A DNA stretch of 64,000 nt from Nocardiopsis sp. YSL2 (GTDB taxonomy: Bacteria; Actinomycetota; Actinomycetes; Streptosporangiales; Streptosporangiaceae), in contig NZ_JAMOAO010000001.1 of assembly GCF_030555055.1 (NCBI RefSeq), positions 4,402,001-4,466,000 on the forward strand, read 5' to 3'. The translations under genes were made by a program, and so were the position numbers. The notes under the pieces are model-generated. The model had not been told where the DNA came from. It was given only the letters and a program-made list of their open reading frames with translations, and ran no database searches. The number at the start of each line of letters is the position of its first letter. Position 1 is the first letter of the stretch. Positions 8,522-16,222 of the stretch are shown in pieces.

Positions 8522-8791
8522 ATGCCGAGCACGAGGGGCGGGACCCGAGGGCGGGTCCTGACACCGGGCACGCCGCGGGCTCCGCTGGACACCCGCGGGT
8601 GCCACCCGGCCCGCGGGCGCACCGACCACCGGACCGGCCGACGGCACCGGGGGGCACGGTTCCCGTGGCGGGACCACGGCCTCCCGGAGCACCGGCGCCG
8701 CGACCCTCGCGGCGGGGCTCCGGGGGGCCGGGCGGCGTCCACGACCGCACGTCGGGCGGGCACAGGCCCGTGTCCGGCCGTAGAGCGCTGA
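8522..8791 (+). pseudogene. possible decayed N-terminal remnant of a third DUF1702 gene
   Basis: An open frame of 89 codons starts at ATG behind AAGGGGAGGG and ends at the TGA eight bases before the GGAGG-proximal rfbB start. Its residues 11-29 read RGRVLTPGTP...LDTRGCH. These align without a gap to RRRVLTPDIS...LETRGFH at the start of the intact DUF1702 protein, with RVLTP and TRG in the same register. After this the reading frame becomes an arginine- and proline-rich run with no family likeness, so the gene seems to have lost everything but its beginning. The match is short and could be chance in GC-rich DNA; a real small protein or plain leader sequence of rfbB are the alternatives. Confidence 0.35.
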
Positions 8792-8801
8792 GGAGGCGGG
8801 C

Positions 8802-9779
8802 ATGCGCGTGCTCATCACCGGCGCCGCCGGCTTCATCGGCTCGAACTACGTCCGGAGGCTGCTCTCCGGTGCCTACGGAGCGTCCGGCGTACGGGTCACC
8901 GCGCTCGACAAACTCACGTACGCGGGCAATCTGGAGAACCTCGCGCCCGTGCGCGAGGACCCCCGGCTCACCTTCGTCCGCGGCGACATCTGCGACGCCC
9001 GGCTGCTCGCGGAGCTGATGCCCGGCCACGACGCCGTGGTCAACTTCGCAGCCGAGACGCACGTCGACCGCTCGATCGACGGCGCGGACGCCTTTGTGCG
9101 GACCAACGTGCTCGGTACCGCCGCCGTACTCCAAGCGGCGAAGGACGCGCGCGTGCCCCGGGTGGTCCACGTCTCGACGGACGAGGTCTACGGCTCCATC
9201 GACTCCGGCTCGTGGACGGAGGAGAGCCCACTGCTGCCCAACTCCCCCTACGCCGCGGCCAAGGCGGGCGCGGACCTGCTGGCCCGCGCGTTCGCCCGTA
9301 CCCACGGCCTGGACGTGAGCGTCACCCGGTGCAGCAACAACTACGGGCCCTACCAGTACCCCGAGAAGGTCATACCGCTGTTCGTGACCACTCTGCTGAC
9401 GGGGGGCACGGTCCCCCTGTACGGCGACGGCCTCAACGTGCGCGACTGGTTGCACGTGGACGACCACTGCCGGGGCGTCCACCTGGTGCTGGAGAAGGGT
9501 CGGCCGGGCGAGGCCTACAACATCGGCGGCGGACAGGAGTTGACCAACCGTCGGCTGACCACGCTGCTGCTGGAGGCCTGCGGGGCCGGCCCGGAACGCG
9601 TTCGCGCGGTGCCGGACCGCCCGGGCCACGACCGGCGCTACTCGATCAACGACGCGAAGCTGCGCGCCCTGGGCTACAGACCCCGGGTCGCGTTCAGCGA
9701 AGGCCTGGCCTCGACGGTGGCCTGGTACCGCGACAACCCCCGATGGTGGAGGCCGCTGCGCCGCGACACCGCGGCGTAG
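8802..9779 (+). CDS. rfbB: dTDP-glucose 4,6-dehydratase
   Basis: A 325-residue extended short-chain dehydrogenase that converts dTDP-glucose to dTDP-4-keto-6-deoxyglucose, the entry point to most deoxysugars. Visible are the NAD motif TGAAGFIGS at residues 6-14, the catalytic STDEVYG (Thr-Asp-Glu) and the YAAAK tyrosine-lysine pair, and the conserved CSNNYGPYQ and RDWLHVDDH blocks. Length is normal. A GGAGG ribosome site precedes the ATG, and rfbA follows after 34 bases, so the two are surely one unit. Located inside the natural-product cluster, they supply the activated sugar for the two glycosyltransferases further right. Confidence 0.95.
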   Translation: MRVLITGAAGFIGSNYVRRLLSGAYGASGVRVTALDKLTYAGNLENLAPVREDPRLTFVRGDICDARLLAELMPGHDAVVNFAAETHVDRSIDGADAFVRTNVLGTAAVLQAAKDARVPRVVHVSTDEVYGSIDSGSWTEESPLLPNSPYAAAKAGADLLARAFARTHGLDVSVTRCSNNYGPYQYPEKVIPLFVTTLLTGGTVPLYGDGLNVRDWLHVDDHCRGVHLVLEKGRPGEAYNIGGGQELTNRRLTTLLLEACGAGPERVRAVPDRPGHDRRYSINDAKLRALGYRPRVAFSEGLASTVAWYRDNPRWWRPLRRDTAA

Positions 9780-9813
9780 GAGGCCGACGCACATCCTGCA
9801 GACCGGAGACACC

Positions 9814-10680
9814 ATGCGCGGCATCATCCTGGCCGGAGGATCGGGCACCCGTTTGCGGCCCATCACTGCGGTCTCGTCGAAACAGCTCCTGCCCGTCTAC
9901 GACAAGCCCATGATCTACTACCCGCTGTCCGTGCTCATGCTGGCGGGCATCCGCGAGATCCTGGTCATCAGCAGTCCTGAGCACCTGGAGGCCTACCAGC
10001 GGCTCCTGGGCGACGGGCGCCGGCTCGGCCTGGACCTGGAGTACGCGGAACAGGACCGGCCCCGCGGCCTGGCGGACGCGCTGTGCGTCGGCCGGGAGTT
10101 CGTCGGGGACGAGTCGCTGGCCCTCATCCTGGGTGACAACATCTTCTACGGTCACGCGCTGATCAGCGTGCTGCGGACCGAGATCGAGCGATTGGACGGT
10201 TGCACGCTGTTCGGCTATCCGGTGGCGGACCCGGAGCGCTACGGCGTGGCCTCCGTCGACGACGCCGGCCGGATCACCTCACTGGTGGAGAAGCCGGCCG
10301 ATCCGGCCTCCAACCTCGCCGTCACCGGGCTGTACTTCTACGACAACGAGGCCCTGGACATGGCGGCGCGGCTCACTCCCTCGGCCCGGGGAGAACTCGA
10401 GATCACCGACCTGAACAACCAGTTCGTCGAACAGGGCCGGGCCCGGCTGGTCAGCCTCGGCCGCGGGAACGCCTGGTTCGACACCGGAACCCACGAGAGC
10501 CTCCTGGACGCGGCGCTGTTCGTCCGGGTCCTGGCCCAACGCCAGGGGGTGCGGCTGGCGTGCATCGAGGAGGCCGCGTACCGCATGGGCTTCATCGATG
10601 CCGAACAGCTGGGTGTGCTCGGCAAGGAGTCCGGCTCCTCCAGCTACGGCCGCTACCTGCGTGAGCTCGCCGGGGTCTGA
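9814..10680 (+). CDS. rfbA: glucose-1-phosphate thymidylyltransferase
   Basis: A 288-residue nucleotidyltransferase that makes dTDP-glucose from glucose-1-phosphate and dTTP. The N-terminal LAGGSGTRL signature (residues 6-14), the SKQLLPVYDKPMIYYPLS block, LGDNIFYG with the metal-binding aspartate, and the EKP and NAWFDTGTHESLL segments are all intact. It follows rfbB by 34 bases. Of the usual deoxysugar set, only these two early genes, the 3-dehydratase and the C-methyltransferase are in the window; epimerase and ketoreductase genes would have to lie elsewhere. Confidence 0.95.
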   Translation: MRGIILAGGSGTRLRPITAVSSKQLLPVYDKPMIYYPLSVLMLAGIREILVISSPEHLEAYQRLLGDGRRLGLDLEYAEQDRPRGLADALCVGREFVGDESLALILGDNIFYGHALISVLRTEIERLDGCTLFGYPVADPERYGVASVDDAGRITSLVEKPADPASNLAVTGLYFYDNEALDMAARLTPSARGELEITDLNNQFVEQGRARLVSLGRGNAWFDTGTHESLLDAALFVRVLAQRQGVRLACIEEAAYRMGFIDAEQLGVLGKESGSSSYGRYLRELAGV

Positions 10681-10767
10681 GCCGGGTGCGGGCGGGGCGT
10701 CCCGAACCGCCACCGGACTCCCGCGGCCACCGGCGACCGGGGTCCCCTCGCGGGCACGGATCGTCCC

Positions 10768-10796
10768 TTGACCGCCCCACACCCGTGGGTTAGCGT
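10768..10796 (+). promoter_or_regulatory. sigma-70-type promoter of the arsR unit
   Basis: TTGACC at 10768-10773 and TAGCGT at 10791-10796 are separated by exactly 17 bases, a very good match to the actinobacterial housekeeping consensus (TTGAC n17-18 TANNNT). Transcription should begin within the operator repeats that follow at once. Confidence 0.75.
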
Positions 10797-10829
10797 GTAA
10801 GGAGTTGCTTACGGTAAGAGGGTGCTTAC
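10797..10829 (+). promoter_or_regulatory. two tandem palindromes, probable ArsR-family operator
   Basis: GTAAG-N6-CTTAC occurs twice, at 10797-10812 and 10814-10829, with a 17-base period. The repeats fill all the space between the -10 box and the ATG of the arsR gene; the ribosome site GAGGG is inside the second repeat. A regulator bound here would block the promoter's start region, which fits autorepression. Confidence 0.75.
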
Positions 10830-11198
10830 ATGGTCGCGCGGGATCGACTCAGTATGGAGTTCGCCGCACTGGCGGATCCGACGCGCCGCGACATCCTCAC
10901 GCGACTTCGAGGCAGATCCCTGACGGTGAGTGAGCTGGCGGAGAGCTATCCGATCAGCAGGGCCGCGGTCTCCCAGCACCTGACGGTGCTGGAGAAGGCG
11001 GGACTCGTGACACGGGGACGGAGAGGGCAGTGGATCGACTGCTCGCTCTCCTCCTCCTACCTGGACGAGGTGGCGGCGTGGGTCGAACAACAGCGCAGCG
11101 ACTGGGCTGAACGCTTCGACCTGCTCGACGAGCACCTCAGGAACCGCCGTGAACGCGGCCGCGAGACCGACAACGAAGCAGAAGGAGAGCAGCAATGA
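10830..11198 (+). CDS. ArsR-family winged-helix regulator
   Basis: A 122-residue one-domain regulator. The winged helix-turn-helix spans residues about 12-80: FAALADPTRRDIL is the signature first helix, LTVSELAE...SRAAVSQHLTVLEKAGLV the recognition region, and RRGQWIDC the wing. No metal-binding cysteine set is present, so it likely senses an organic ligand. The gene overlaps the SRPBCC gene by four bases, a pairing common in actinobacteria, where the AHSA1-like protein may be the ligand-binding or enzymatic partner. The tandem GTAAG palindromes just upstream are its likely operator. It is the only regulator in the cluster part of the window, and the MFS exporter gene follows in the same direction. 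Confidence 0.85.
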   Translation: MVARDRLSMEFAALADPTRRDILTRLRGRSLTVSELAESYPISRAAVSQHLTVLEKAGLVTRGRRGQWIDCSLSSSYLDEVAAWVEQQRSDWAERFDLLDEHLRNRRERGRETDNEAEGEQQ

Positions 11199-11638
11199 TC
11201 GACGTGTCCAAGGGCTTCACGCTCGTCCGCACTTTCGAAGCGAGCCCCGAAGAGGTCTGGAAGGCGTGGACCGACCCCGACGCCGCGGCGCAGTGGTGGC
11301 GCCCGCGGGGCACGACCACGCCTCGCGAGACCGTGGAGATGGACACCCAGGTGGGTGGCCGCTACACGTACACGATGGTGAACGACGCCGTCGGCAACAA
11401 GGTGGTCACCGGCGGCGTGTACCGCGAGGTCGTGCCGTTCGAGCGCCTGGTGTTCACCTGGGGCCACCCGGACGGCGACCCGGACGACACCCCGGTCATC
11501 ACCGTCACCCTCGAACCGGTGAACGAGGGCACGCGCATGACGTTCGACCTGCGCGGCGTCGAAGGGGCCGAGGGCGACGGGAGCTTCCACGACGGGTGGC
11601 AGGAAGTGCTCGACTCCCTTGAGAACTACATGAAGTAG
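11195..11638 (+). CDS. SRPBCC / AHSA1-domain protein
   Basis: A 147-residue START-like helix-grip protein of the Activator-of-Hsp90-ATPase group. The opening TLVRTFEASPEEVWKAWTDPD, split over residues about 9-29, the AQWWRPRG loop and the later GGVYREVVPFERLVFTW strand are typical; the end HDGWQEVLDSLENYM is the usual C-terminal helix. Such proteins bind lipophilic ligands in a deep pocket. It overlaps the arsR stop by four bases and is surely made together with it. In this cluster it may bind the product or a precursor, acting in sensing or protection; this is inference. Confidence 0.8.
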   Translation: MIDVSKGFTLVRTFEASPEEVWKAWTDPDAAAQWWRPRGTTTPRETVEMDTQVGGRYTYTMVNDAVGNKVVTGGVYREVVPFERLVFTWGHPDGDPDDTPVITVTLEPVNEGTRMTFDLRGVEGAEGDGSFHDGWQEVLDSLENYMK

Positions 11639-11728
11639 GCCCGGACCGCCCGGCGACGGACCCTGGGGAGCCGGCAGGTCGGTCGGGTGTGGTGCCGTGA
11701 CCGGCTCCGCGATCATCTGGATGGAGAG

Positions 11729-13318
11729 ATGACAAATAGCACGGAGTCCGAGAGCGGCTCCCACCCGGTCCCCGCCCAGGCGGGGGCCCGCGAATGGATC
11801 GGCCTCGTCGTCCTGAGCCTGCCGACGATGCTGGTGTTCCTCGACCTGACGGTGATGTTCCTGGCGTTGCCGCACATCGCGGTCGACCTGGACTCCAGCG
11901 CCCTGCAGGGTCTGTGGATGGTCGACATCTACAGTTTCCTGATCGCCGGGTCGCTGGTCACGATGGGCCGCCTCGGTGATCGGATCGGCCGACGCAGGCT
12001 GATCCTGATCGGTGGCGGCGCGTTCGGCCTGCTGTCGATCGCGGCGGCGTTCTCCACCAGCCCGGAGATGGTCATCGCCGCGCGGGCGGGCCTGGGCATC
12101 GCCGGAGCCACGTTCATGCCCTGCACCCTGGCACTGATCAGGACGATGTTCCCCGACCCCAAACAGATGACCAAGGCCATGGTCATCTGGACGACGGTGG
12201 GCATGGCCGGGCTCTGCCTGGGCCCGTCGGTCGGAGGGTTCCTGCTGAACTCGTTCTGGTGGGGCTCGGTCTTCGTGATCGCGGTCCCGATCACGGGGCT
12301 GCTCCTGCTGGTCGGCCCGGCGCTGCTGCCCAAGTCACGCGACGAGAACGCCGCCCGCCTGGACTTCTCCAGCGTGGCGCTGTCGCTGGTCGCCATCCTC
12401 TCGATCATCTACGGGCTCAAGGAGCTGGCCCGCGACGGTTGGGAGCCGTTCCCGGCGGTCGCCTGCGTCGTCGGTGTCGTGATCGGCGCGGTGTTCGTCC
12501 GCCGCCAGCGCCGCCTGGCCGATCCGCTGCTCGACGTGAGCCTGTTCCGGGTCCGCGCGGTCGCCGGTGCCCTGACGGTCTTCATGGTCACCGGTATCGT
12601 CCAGGCGGGCACCGGATTGCTCATCGCGCAGTACCTGCAACTGGTCGACGGACGCAGCCCGTTCGTCGCGGCACTGTGGCTCATCGTCCCCTCGCTGGTG
12701 GCGATCGTCGGGGTCCAGCTCTCCGGGCCGCTGGCCACACGGCTGCACCCGAGCCGGGTGATCATCGGCGGGCTGATGCTCAGCGCTCTGGGCATGGTCG
12801 TCATGTCCCAGGTCCCGCCGGTGGACGGCCTGGCCGTCCTCATCATCGGCGTGTGCATCTCCTACGCCGGGGTCAGCGCGGTCCCCGCGATCAGCAACCA
12901 GCTCACCATGCAGGCGGCACCCCCGGAACGCAGCGGATCGGCCGGGTCCCTCTCGACCACCAGCGGCGAACTCGGCAACGCCCTGGGCATCGCCGCCATG
13001 GGCAGCCTGGCCACCGTGCTCTACACCGGCTGGATCGCCGTTCCCTCCGGTGTCCCCGCGGCCGCCTCGGCGGCAGCCGGCGAAGACCTCGCCAGCGCCG
13101 TCACCGTCTCCCAGACACTTGCGCCCCCGCTGGACGAGCAACTGGCGACCGCGGCCCGCGAGGCGTTCACCAGTGCCTTCAACACCGTCGCGCTCTGCGG
13201 CGCGGTCACGCTGCTCGTGCTCGCCGTCGTGGTCTACATCACGATGCGCCACGTCCAGCCCATCGGATCCGAGCAACCGGCACCGGTCCCGGAGGGCGAC
13301 CCCGCCGACTCCCCGTGA
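11729..13318 (+). CDS. MFS drug exporter, DHA2 (EmrB/QacA) family
   Basis: A 529-residue membrane protein with about 14 hydrophobic segments, as expected for the DHA2 subfamily. The motif-A loop GRLGDRIGRRR lies between segments 2 and 3, the antiporter-type motif GPSVGGFLLNSFWW is in segment 5, and the first segment carries LVFLDLTVMFLALPHI, a DHA2 feature with the acidic residue in the helix. The ATG start is preceded by GGAG at short distance; an in-frame GTG at 11687 would add 14 residues. Located 90 bases after the arsR/SRPBCC pair and likely under the same control, it is the best candidate in the window for product export and self-protection. Confidence 0.85.
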   Translation: MTNSTESESGSHPVPAQAGAREWIGLVVLSLPTMLVFLDLTVMFLALPHIAVDLDSSALQGLWMVDIYSFLIAGSLVTMGRLGDRIGRRRLILIGGGAFGLLSIAAAFSTSPEMVIAARAGLGIAGATFMPCTLALIRTMFPDPKQMTKAMVIWTTVGMAGLCLGPSVGGFLLNSFWWGSVFVIAVPITGLLLLVGPALLPKSRDENAARLDFSSVALSLVAILSIIYGLKELARDGWEPFPAVACVVGVVIGAVFVRRQRRLADPLLDVSLFRVRAVAGALTVFMVTGIVQAGTGLLIAQYLQLVDGRSPFVAALWLIVPSLVAIVGVQLSGPLATRLHPSRVIIGGLMLSALGMVVMSQVPPVDGLAVLIIGVCISYAGVSAVPAISNQLTMQAAPPERSGSAGSLSTTSGELGNALGIAAMGSLATVLYTGWIAVPSGVPAAASAAAGEDLASAVTVSQTLAPPLDEQLATAAREAFTSAFNTVALCGAVTLLVLAVVVYITMRHVQPIGSEQPAPVPEGDPADSP

Positions 13319-13674
13319 CACCCCTGATTCCGAGTCGTACCGTGCCGCCCCTCGCGCCTTCTCCGACACTTTCCCCTCGCTCGGCCACATCCGTCCCACA
13401 CAGCAATAACGGAGATGTCCGCGCGGGTTCGTGAGCTCTAGGGTTTTCGAAAGGAGGGCCGACCGGCCAGCGCGAATAAAGATGTCGTAAGGGATGGTGA
13501 AAAGCTCCACCCTGCGCGCCGGGAAGCCGGAGTCCGCTATTCCTCGTCACCGGACGGGCGGCCTTCGTGCCTTTTCCCGTGACGTCACGGAAGTCCGACG
13601 CACCGACCATTCGTCATGCGGCCGGCTCCTCCTGTCCCGAACCGGGAACCCCCCCACGAAAGGAGAACGGCGAC
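13319..13674. other. gene-free upstream region of the acyltransferase operon
   Basis: 356 bases, noticeably richer in A and T around 13,380-13,500 than the flanking genes, which suits a promoter. An AAGGAGG stretch near 13,452 is followed only by the two-codon frame ATG TCG TAA at about 13,482, so it does not mark a normal gene. I found no clear -35/-10 pair. Confidence 0.45.
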
Positions 13675-14913
13675 ATGGCGGAGCCTGGGCAGGTCAGAGT
13701 CGGATCTCAGAGGACGGACGCGCCACCGAGGCAGTTGAACTCGCTGACGGGGCTGCGGTTCTTCGCCGCCCTGATGGTGTTCTTCTTCCACACGGGGTTG
13801 AGCATCAACCCGATCATGCCCACGGAGCCGGCGATCAGCCCGTTCGCCGACGAGACGGTCGCGCAGTGGTACGGATGGTTCTTCAGCAACAGCGGCTTCG
13901 TCGGGGTCTCCATCTTCTTCGTGCTCAGCGGGTTCGTGCTCGCCTGGTCGGTGGGACCCGACTTCTCGGCACGGGCGTTCATCCGGCGCAGGCTGGTGAA
14001 GATCTTCCCCAGCCACGTGGCCATGTGGGCGCTGGTGATGCTGTTGTTCGCCGGCGGTGCCGTCACCTGGCGGGTGTGGCTGCCCAACCTGCTCCTGCTG
14101 CACTCCTGGTTCCCCGACCTCCAGGTCAGCCAGAGCATGAACATGCCGTCCTGGTCGCTCGCCTGCGAACTCCTCTTCTACCTGACCTTCCCCTTCCTGG
14201 TCCGGCCGATCGCCCGGATGAGCGCGCGCACGCTCTGGTTCGGGGCGGCGGCGATGGTCGCGGGCCTCACGCTGTACCAGGTGCTCATCGCCACCGTCCT
14301 TCCGAGTCCTCCCGGCATGGAAGGGGTGATCCTGACCAACCTGCAGTACTGGCTCAGCTACCTCTTCCCGGTCGGGCGCATGTTCGAGTTCCTCCTCGGG
14401 GCGTTCCTCGCGCACATCGTCCTCGCGGGAAAGTGGGTGCGGATCCCTCCGCTGGCGGCGGCCGCGATCATGGTGCTCGGCTATGTCGCCACCCTGTTCG
14501 CCCCGGTGCCGTACTCGATCAACCTGATCACACTCGTCCCGATCGGCGTCCTGGTGGCCTCGCTCGCCGACGCGGACATGCGCGGAGCGCGAACCGGAAT
14601 GCGGGGCAGCGTCCTCGTCTGGTTCGGCAAGGTCTCCTTCGGCTTCTACATGTGCCAGGCCGTGACGGTCTTCTGGCTTCGAGGCGTGACGGGCGGCGCG
14701 GCATTCTCCACACCGGTCGCCGTCCTGGCCCTGCTCGGCCTGTTCGCCGTGACCCTTCTCGGCGGATGGTGCCTGTACCAGTTCGTGGAGATGCCCATGA
14801 TGCGCCGGTGGAGCCGCAAGCGCCCGGCTCCGGCCGCCGCCCCCGCCCCCGACGCGGAATCCCCCCAGACAGACGCGAGTGCGGACTCCGCCCGCCTCGA
14901 CGAGAGGAACTGA
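13675..14913 (+). CDS. membrane O-acyltransferase, acyltransferase-3 (OafA-like) family, copy 1
   Basis: A 412-residue integral membrane protein with about 10 hydrophobic segments. Family marks are TGLRFFAALMVFFFHTG in the first segment (Arg28 and His39), IFFVLSGFVLAWS after the second, the MPSWSLACELLFYLTFP block with the conserved Ser-x-Glu region, and an F..V..P ending near residue 390. These enzymes transfer acyl groups from cytosolic acyl-CoA to sugar or polyketide hydroxyls; relatives in antibiotic clusters decorate macrolides and sugars. The start is set by AAAGGAG in front of the ATG. It leads a four-gene operon with a P450, a solute-binding-like protein and a DUF899 protein. The substrate is unknown. 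Confidence 0.85.
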   Translation: MAEPGQVRVGSQRTDAPPRQLNSLTGLRFFAALMVFFFHTGLSINPIMPTEPAISPFADETVAQWYGWFFSNSGFVGVSIFFVLSGFVLAWSVGPDFSARAFIRRRLVKIFPSHVAMWALVMLLFAGGAVTWRVWLPNLLLLHSWFPDLQVSQSMNMPSWSLACELLFYLTFPFLVRPIARMSARTLWFGAAAMVAGLTLYQVLIATVLPSPPGMEGVILTNLQYWLSYLFPVGRMFEFLLGAFLAHIVLAGKWVRIPPLAAAAIMVLGYVATLFAPVPYSINLITLVPIGVLVASLADADMRGARTGMRGSVLVWFGKVSFGFYMCQAVTVFWLRGVTGGAAFSTPVAVLALLGLFAVTLLGGWCLYQFVEMPMMRRWSRKRPAPAAAPAPDAESPQTDASADSARLDERN

Positions 14914-14917
14914 ACGC

Positions 14918-16222
14918 ATGAGTACCTTCAGTGACGTGGACGCGATCGACATCAACGACGTCGACGGCTTCTGGTCCAAGCCGATCGAGTACCGGCACGC
15001 CGCCTTCGACGCGCTGCGCGCCCGGTCCGCGCTGCCGTTCTACCCCGAACCGGACTTCGGCGGGGCACCGCGCGGCCCCGGCTACTACGCGCTGACCCGG
15101 ATGGACGACGTCCTCCAGGTCACACGGGACGCGAACAGGTTCATCTCCGGCCGGGGGACCGGCAGCGTGGTGGACCTGCCGGCCGAGATGATGGCCGAGT
15201 TCGGCGAGTCGATCATCACCATGGACGGTCCCCGGCACGGCCGGCTGCGGCGGATCGTCTCCCGGGTCTTCACCCCCAAGATGGTGAACGCGCTCATGGA
15301 CAACGTCTCCCAGGTGGCCACGGAGATCGTCGACGAGGTGATCGAGAGGGGCGAGTGCGACGCGGTCACCGACATCTCCGCGAAACTTCCGCTCCGCGTC
15401 ATCTGCGACATGATGGGCATCCCCCGCAGCCAGCACGAGTTCGTGGACGAGCAGACCAACCTGCTGCTCGGCCTCGCGGACCCGGATTTCGTCGCCGAGC
15501 ATGACGATCCCCTGGGCGTGATGTTCGGTGCCAGCCGGGCACTGGCCGACCTGATGCACGGGCTGGCCGAGCAGAGAGCCACGAACCCCACCGACGACCT
15601 GATCTCCACGCTGCTGAACGCCGAGATCGAGGGCGAGGCGCTCACCCCCACGGAGCTGGCCAGCTTCTTCATCCTGCTCGTCAGCGCCGGCAACGAGACC
15701 ACCCGCAACGCGATCAGCTGGGGCATCGAACTCCTCACCCGATTCCCGGAGCAGCGGGCCGTCTGGCTGTCCGACATCGGCGGGGTGACGCCCACGGCTG
15801 TGGAGGAGATCGTCCGCTGGTCCTCACCGGTGATGTGCCAGCGGCGCACCGTCGCCGAGGACGCCGAACCGGTGGAGATCGGTGGCCGACGGCTGGGCCC
15901 GGGGGACAAGGTGCTCATGTTCCACTGGGCGGCCAACCGCGATCCGCGCTACTTCGACGACCCGGCGCGCTTCGACGTGCTGCGCGATCCGAACCCGCAC
16001 GTGGGCTACGGCGGGCCGGGGCCGCACTTCTGCCTCGGTGCGCACCTGGCCCGCCTGGAGCTGACGGTGATCTTCCGCCAGATACTGACGCGGATTCCCG
16101 ACATCCGTGTCGCGGGAGAGCCGGTGCGGCTGAAGTCGTCGCTGGTCAACGGGATCAAGCACCTTCCCGTGACCTTCACCCCCGGCGGCCCCGACCGCGG
16201 AACGCACCGGGCCGCGACATGA
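14918..16222 (+). CDS. cytochrome P450, second copy (bacterial CYP105/107-like type)
   Basis: A 434-residue soluble P450. The I-helix AGNETT (residues 257-262) has Asn in place of the more usual His or Asp, as in several actinomycete tailoring P450s. The ExxR motif is EEIVRW near residue 300 and the heme loop GYGGPGPHFCLG has Cys372. It begins four bases after the acyltransferase stop, and its own stop overlaps the next start as ATGA. It differs clearly from the E7-like P450 in length and sequence, so it probably serves tailoring, such as hydroxylation or epoxidation of a late intermediate, not core formation. No dedicated redox partner gene is nearby. Function beyond P450 chemistry is inferred. 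Confidence 0.88.
   Translation: MSTFSDVDAIDINDVDGFWSKPIEYRHAAFDALRARSALPFYPEPDFGGAPRGPGYYALTRMDDVLQVTRDANRFISGRGTGSVVDLPAEMMAEFGESIITMDGPRHGRLRRIVSRVFTPKMVNALMDNVSQVATEIVDEVIERGECDAVTDISAKLPLRVICDMMGIPRSQHEFVDEQTNLLLGLADPDFVAEHDDPLGVMFGASRALADLMHGLAEQRATNPTDDLISTLLNAEIEGEALTPTELASFFILLVSAGNETTRNAISWGIELLTRFPEQRAVWLSDIGGVTPTAVEEIVRWSSPVMCQRRTVAEDAEPVEIGGRRLGPGDKVLMFHWAANRDPRYFDDPARFDVLRDPNPHVGYGGPGPHFCLGAHLARLELTVIFRQILTRIPDIRVAGEPVRLKSSLVNGIKHLPVTFTPGGPDRGTHRAAT

Noticed and set aside
6106..9018. A 970-codon plus-strand frame over the DinB-fold and SgcJ-like genes
   Set aside because: It runs through genes on both strands and a terminator. Real starts, overlaps and families exist in the other frames.
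13494..13674. A plus-strand frame starting MVKSST before the first acyltransferase
   Set aside because: It has a weak ribosome site, continues into the acyltransferase in the wrong frame, and has no likeness to any family.
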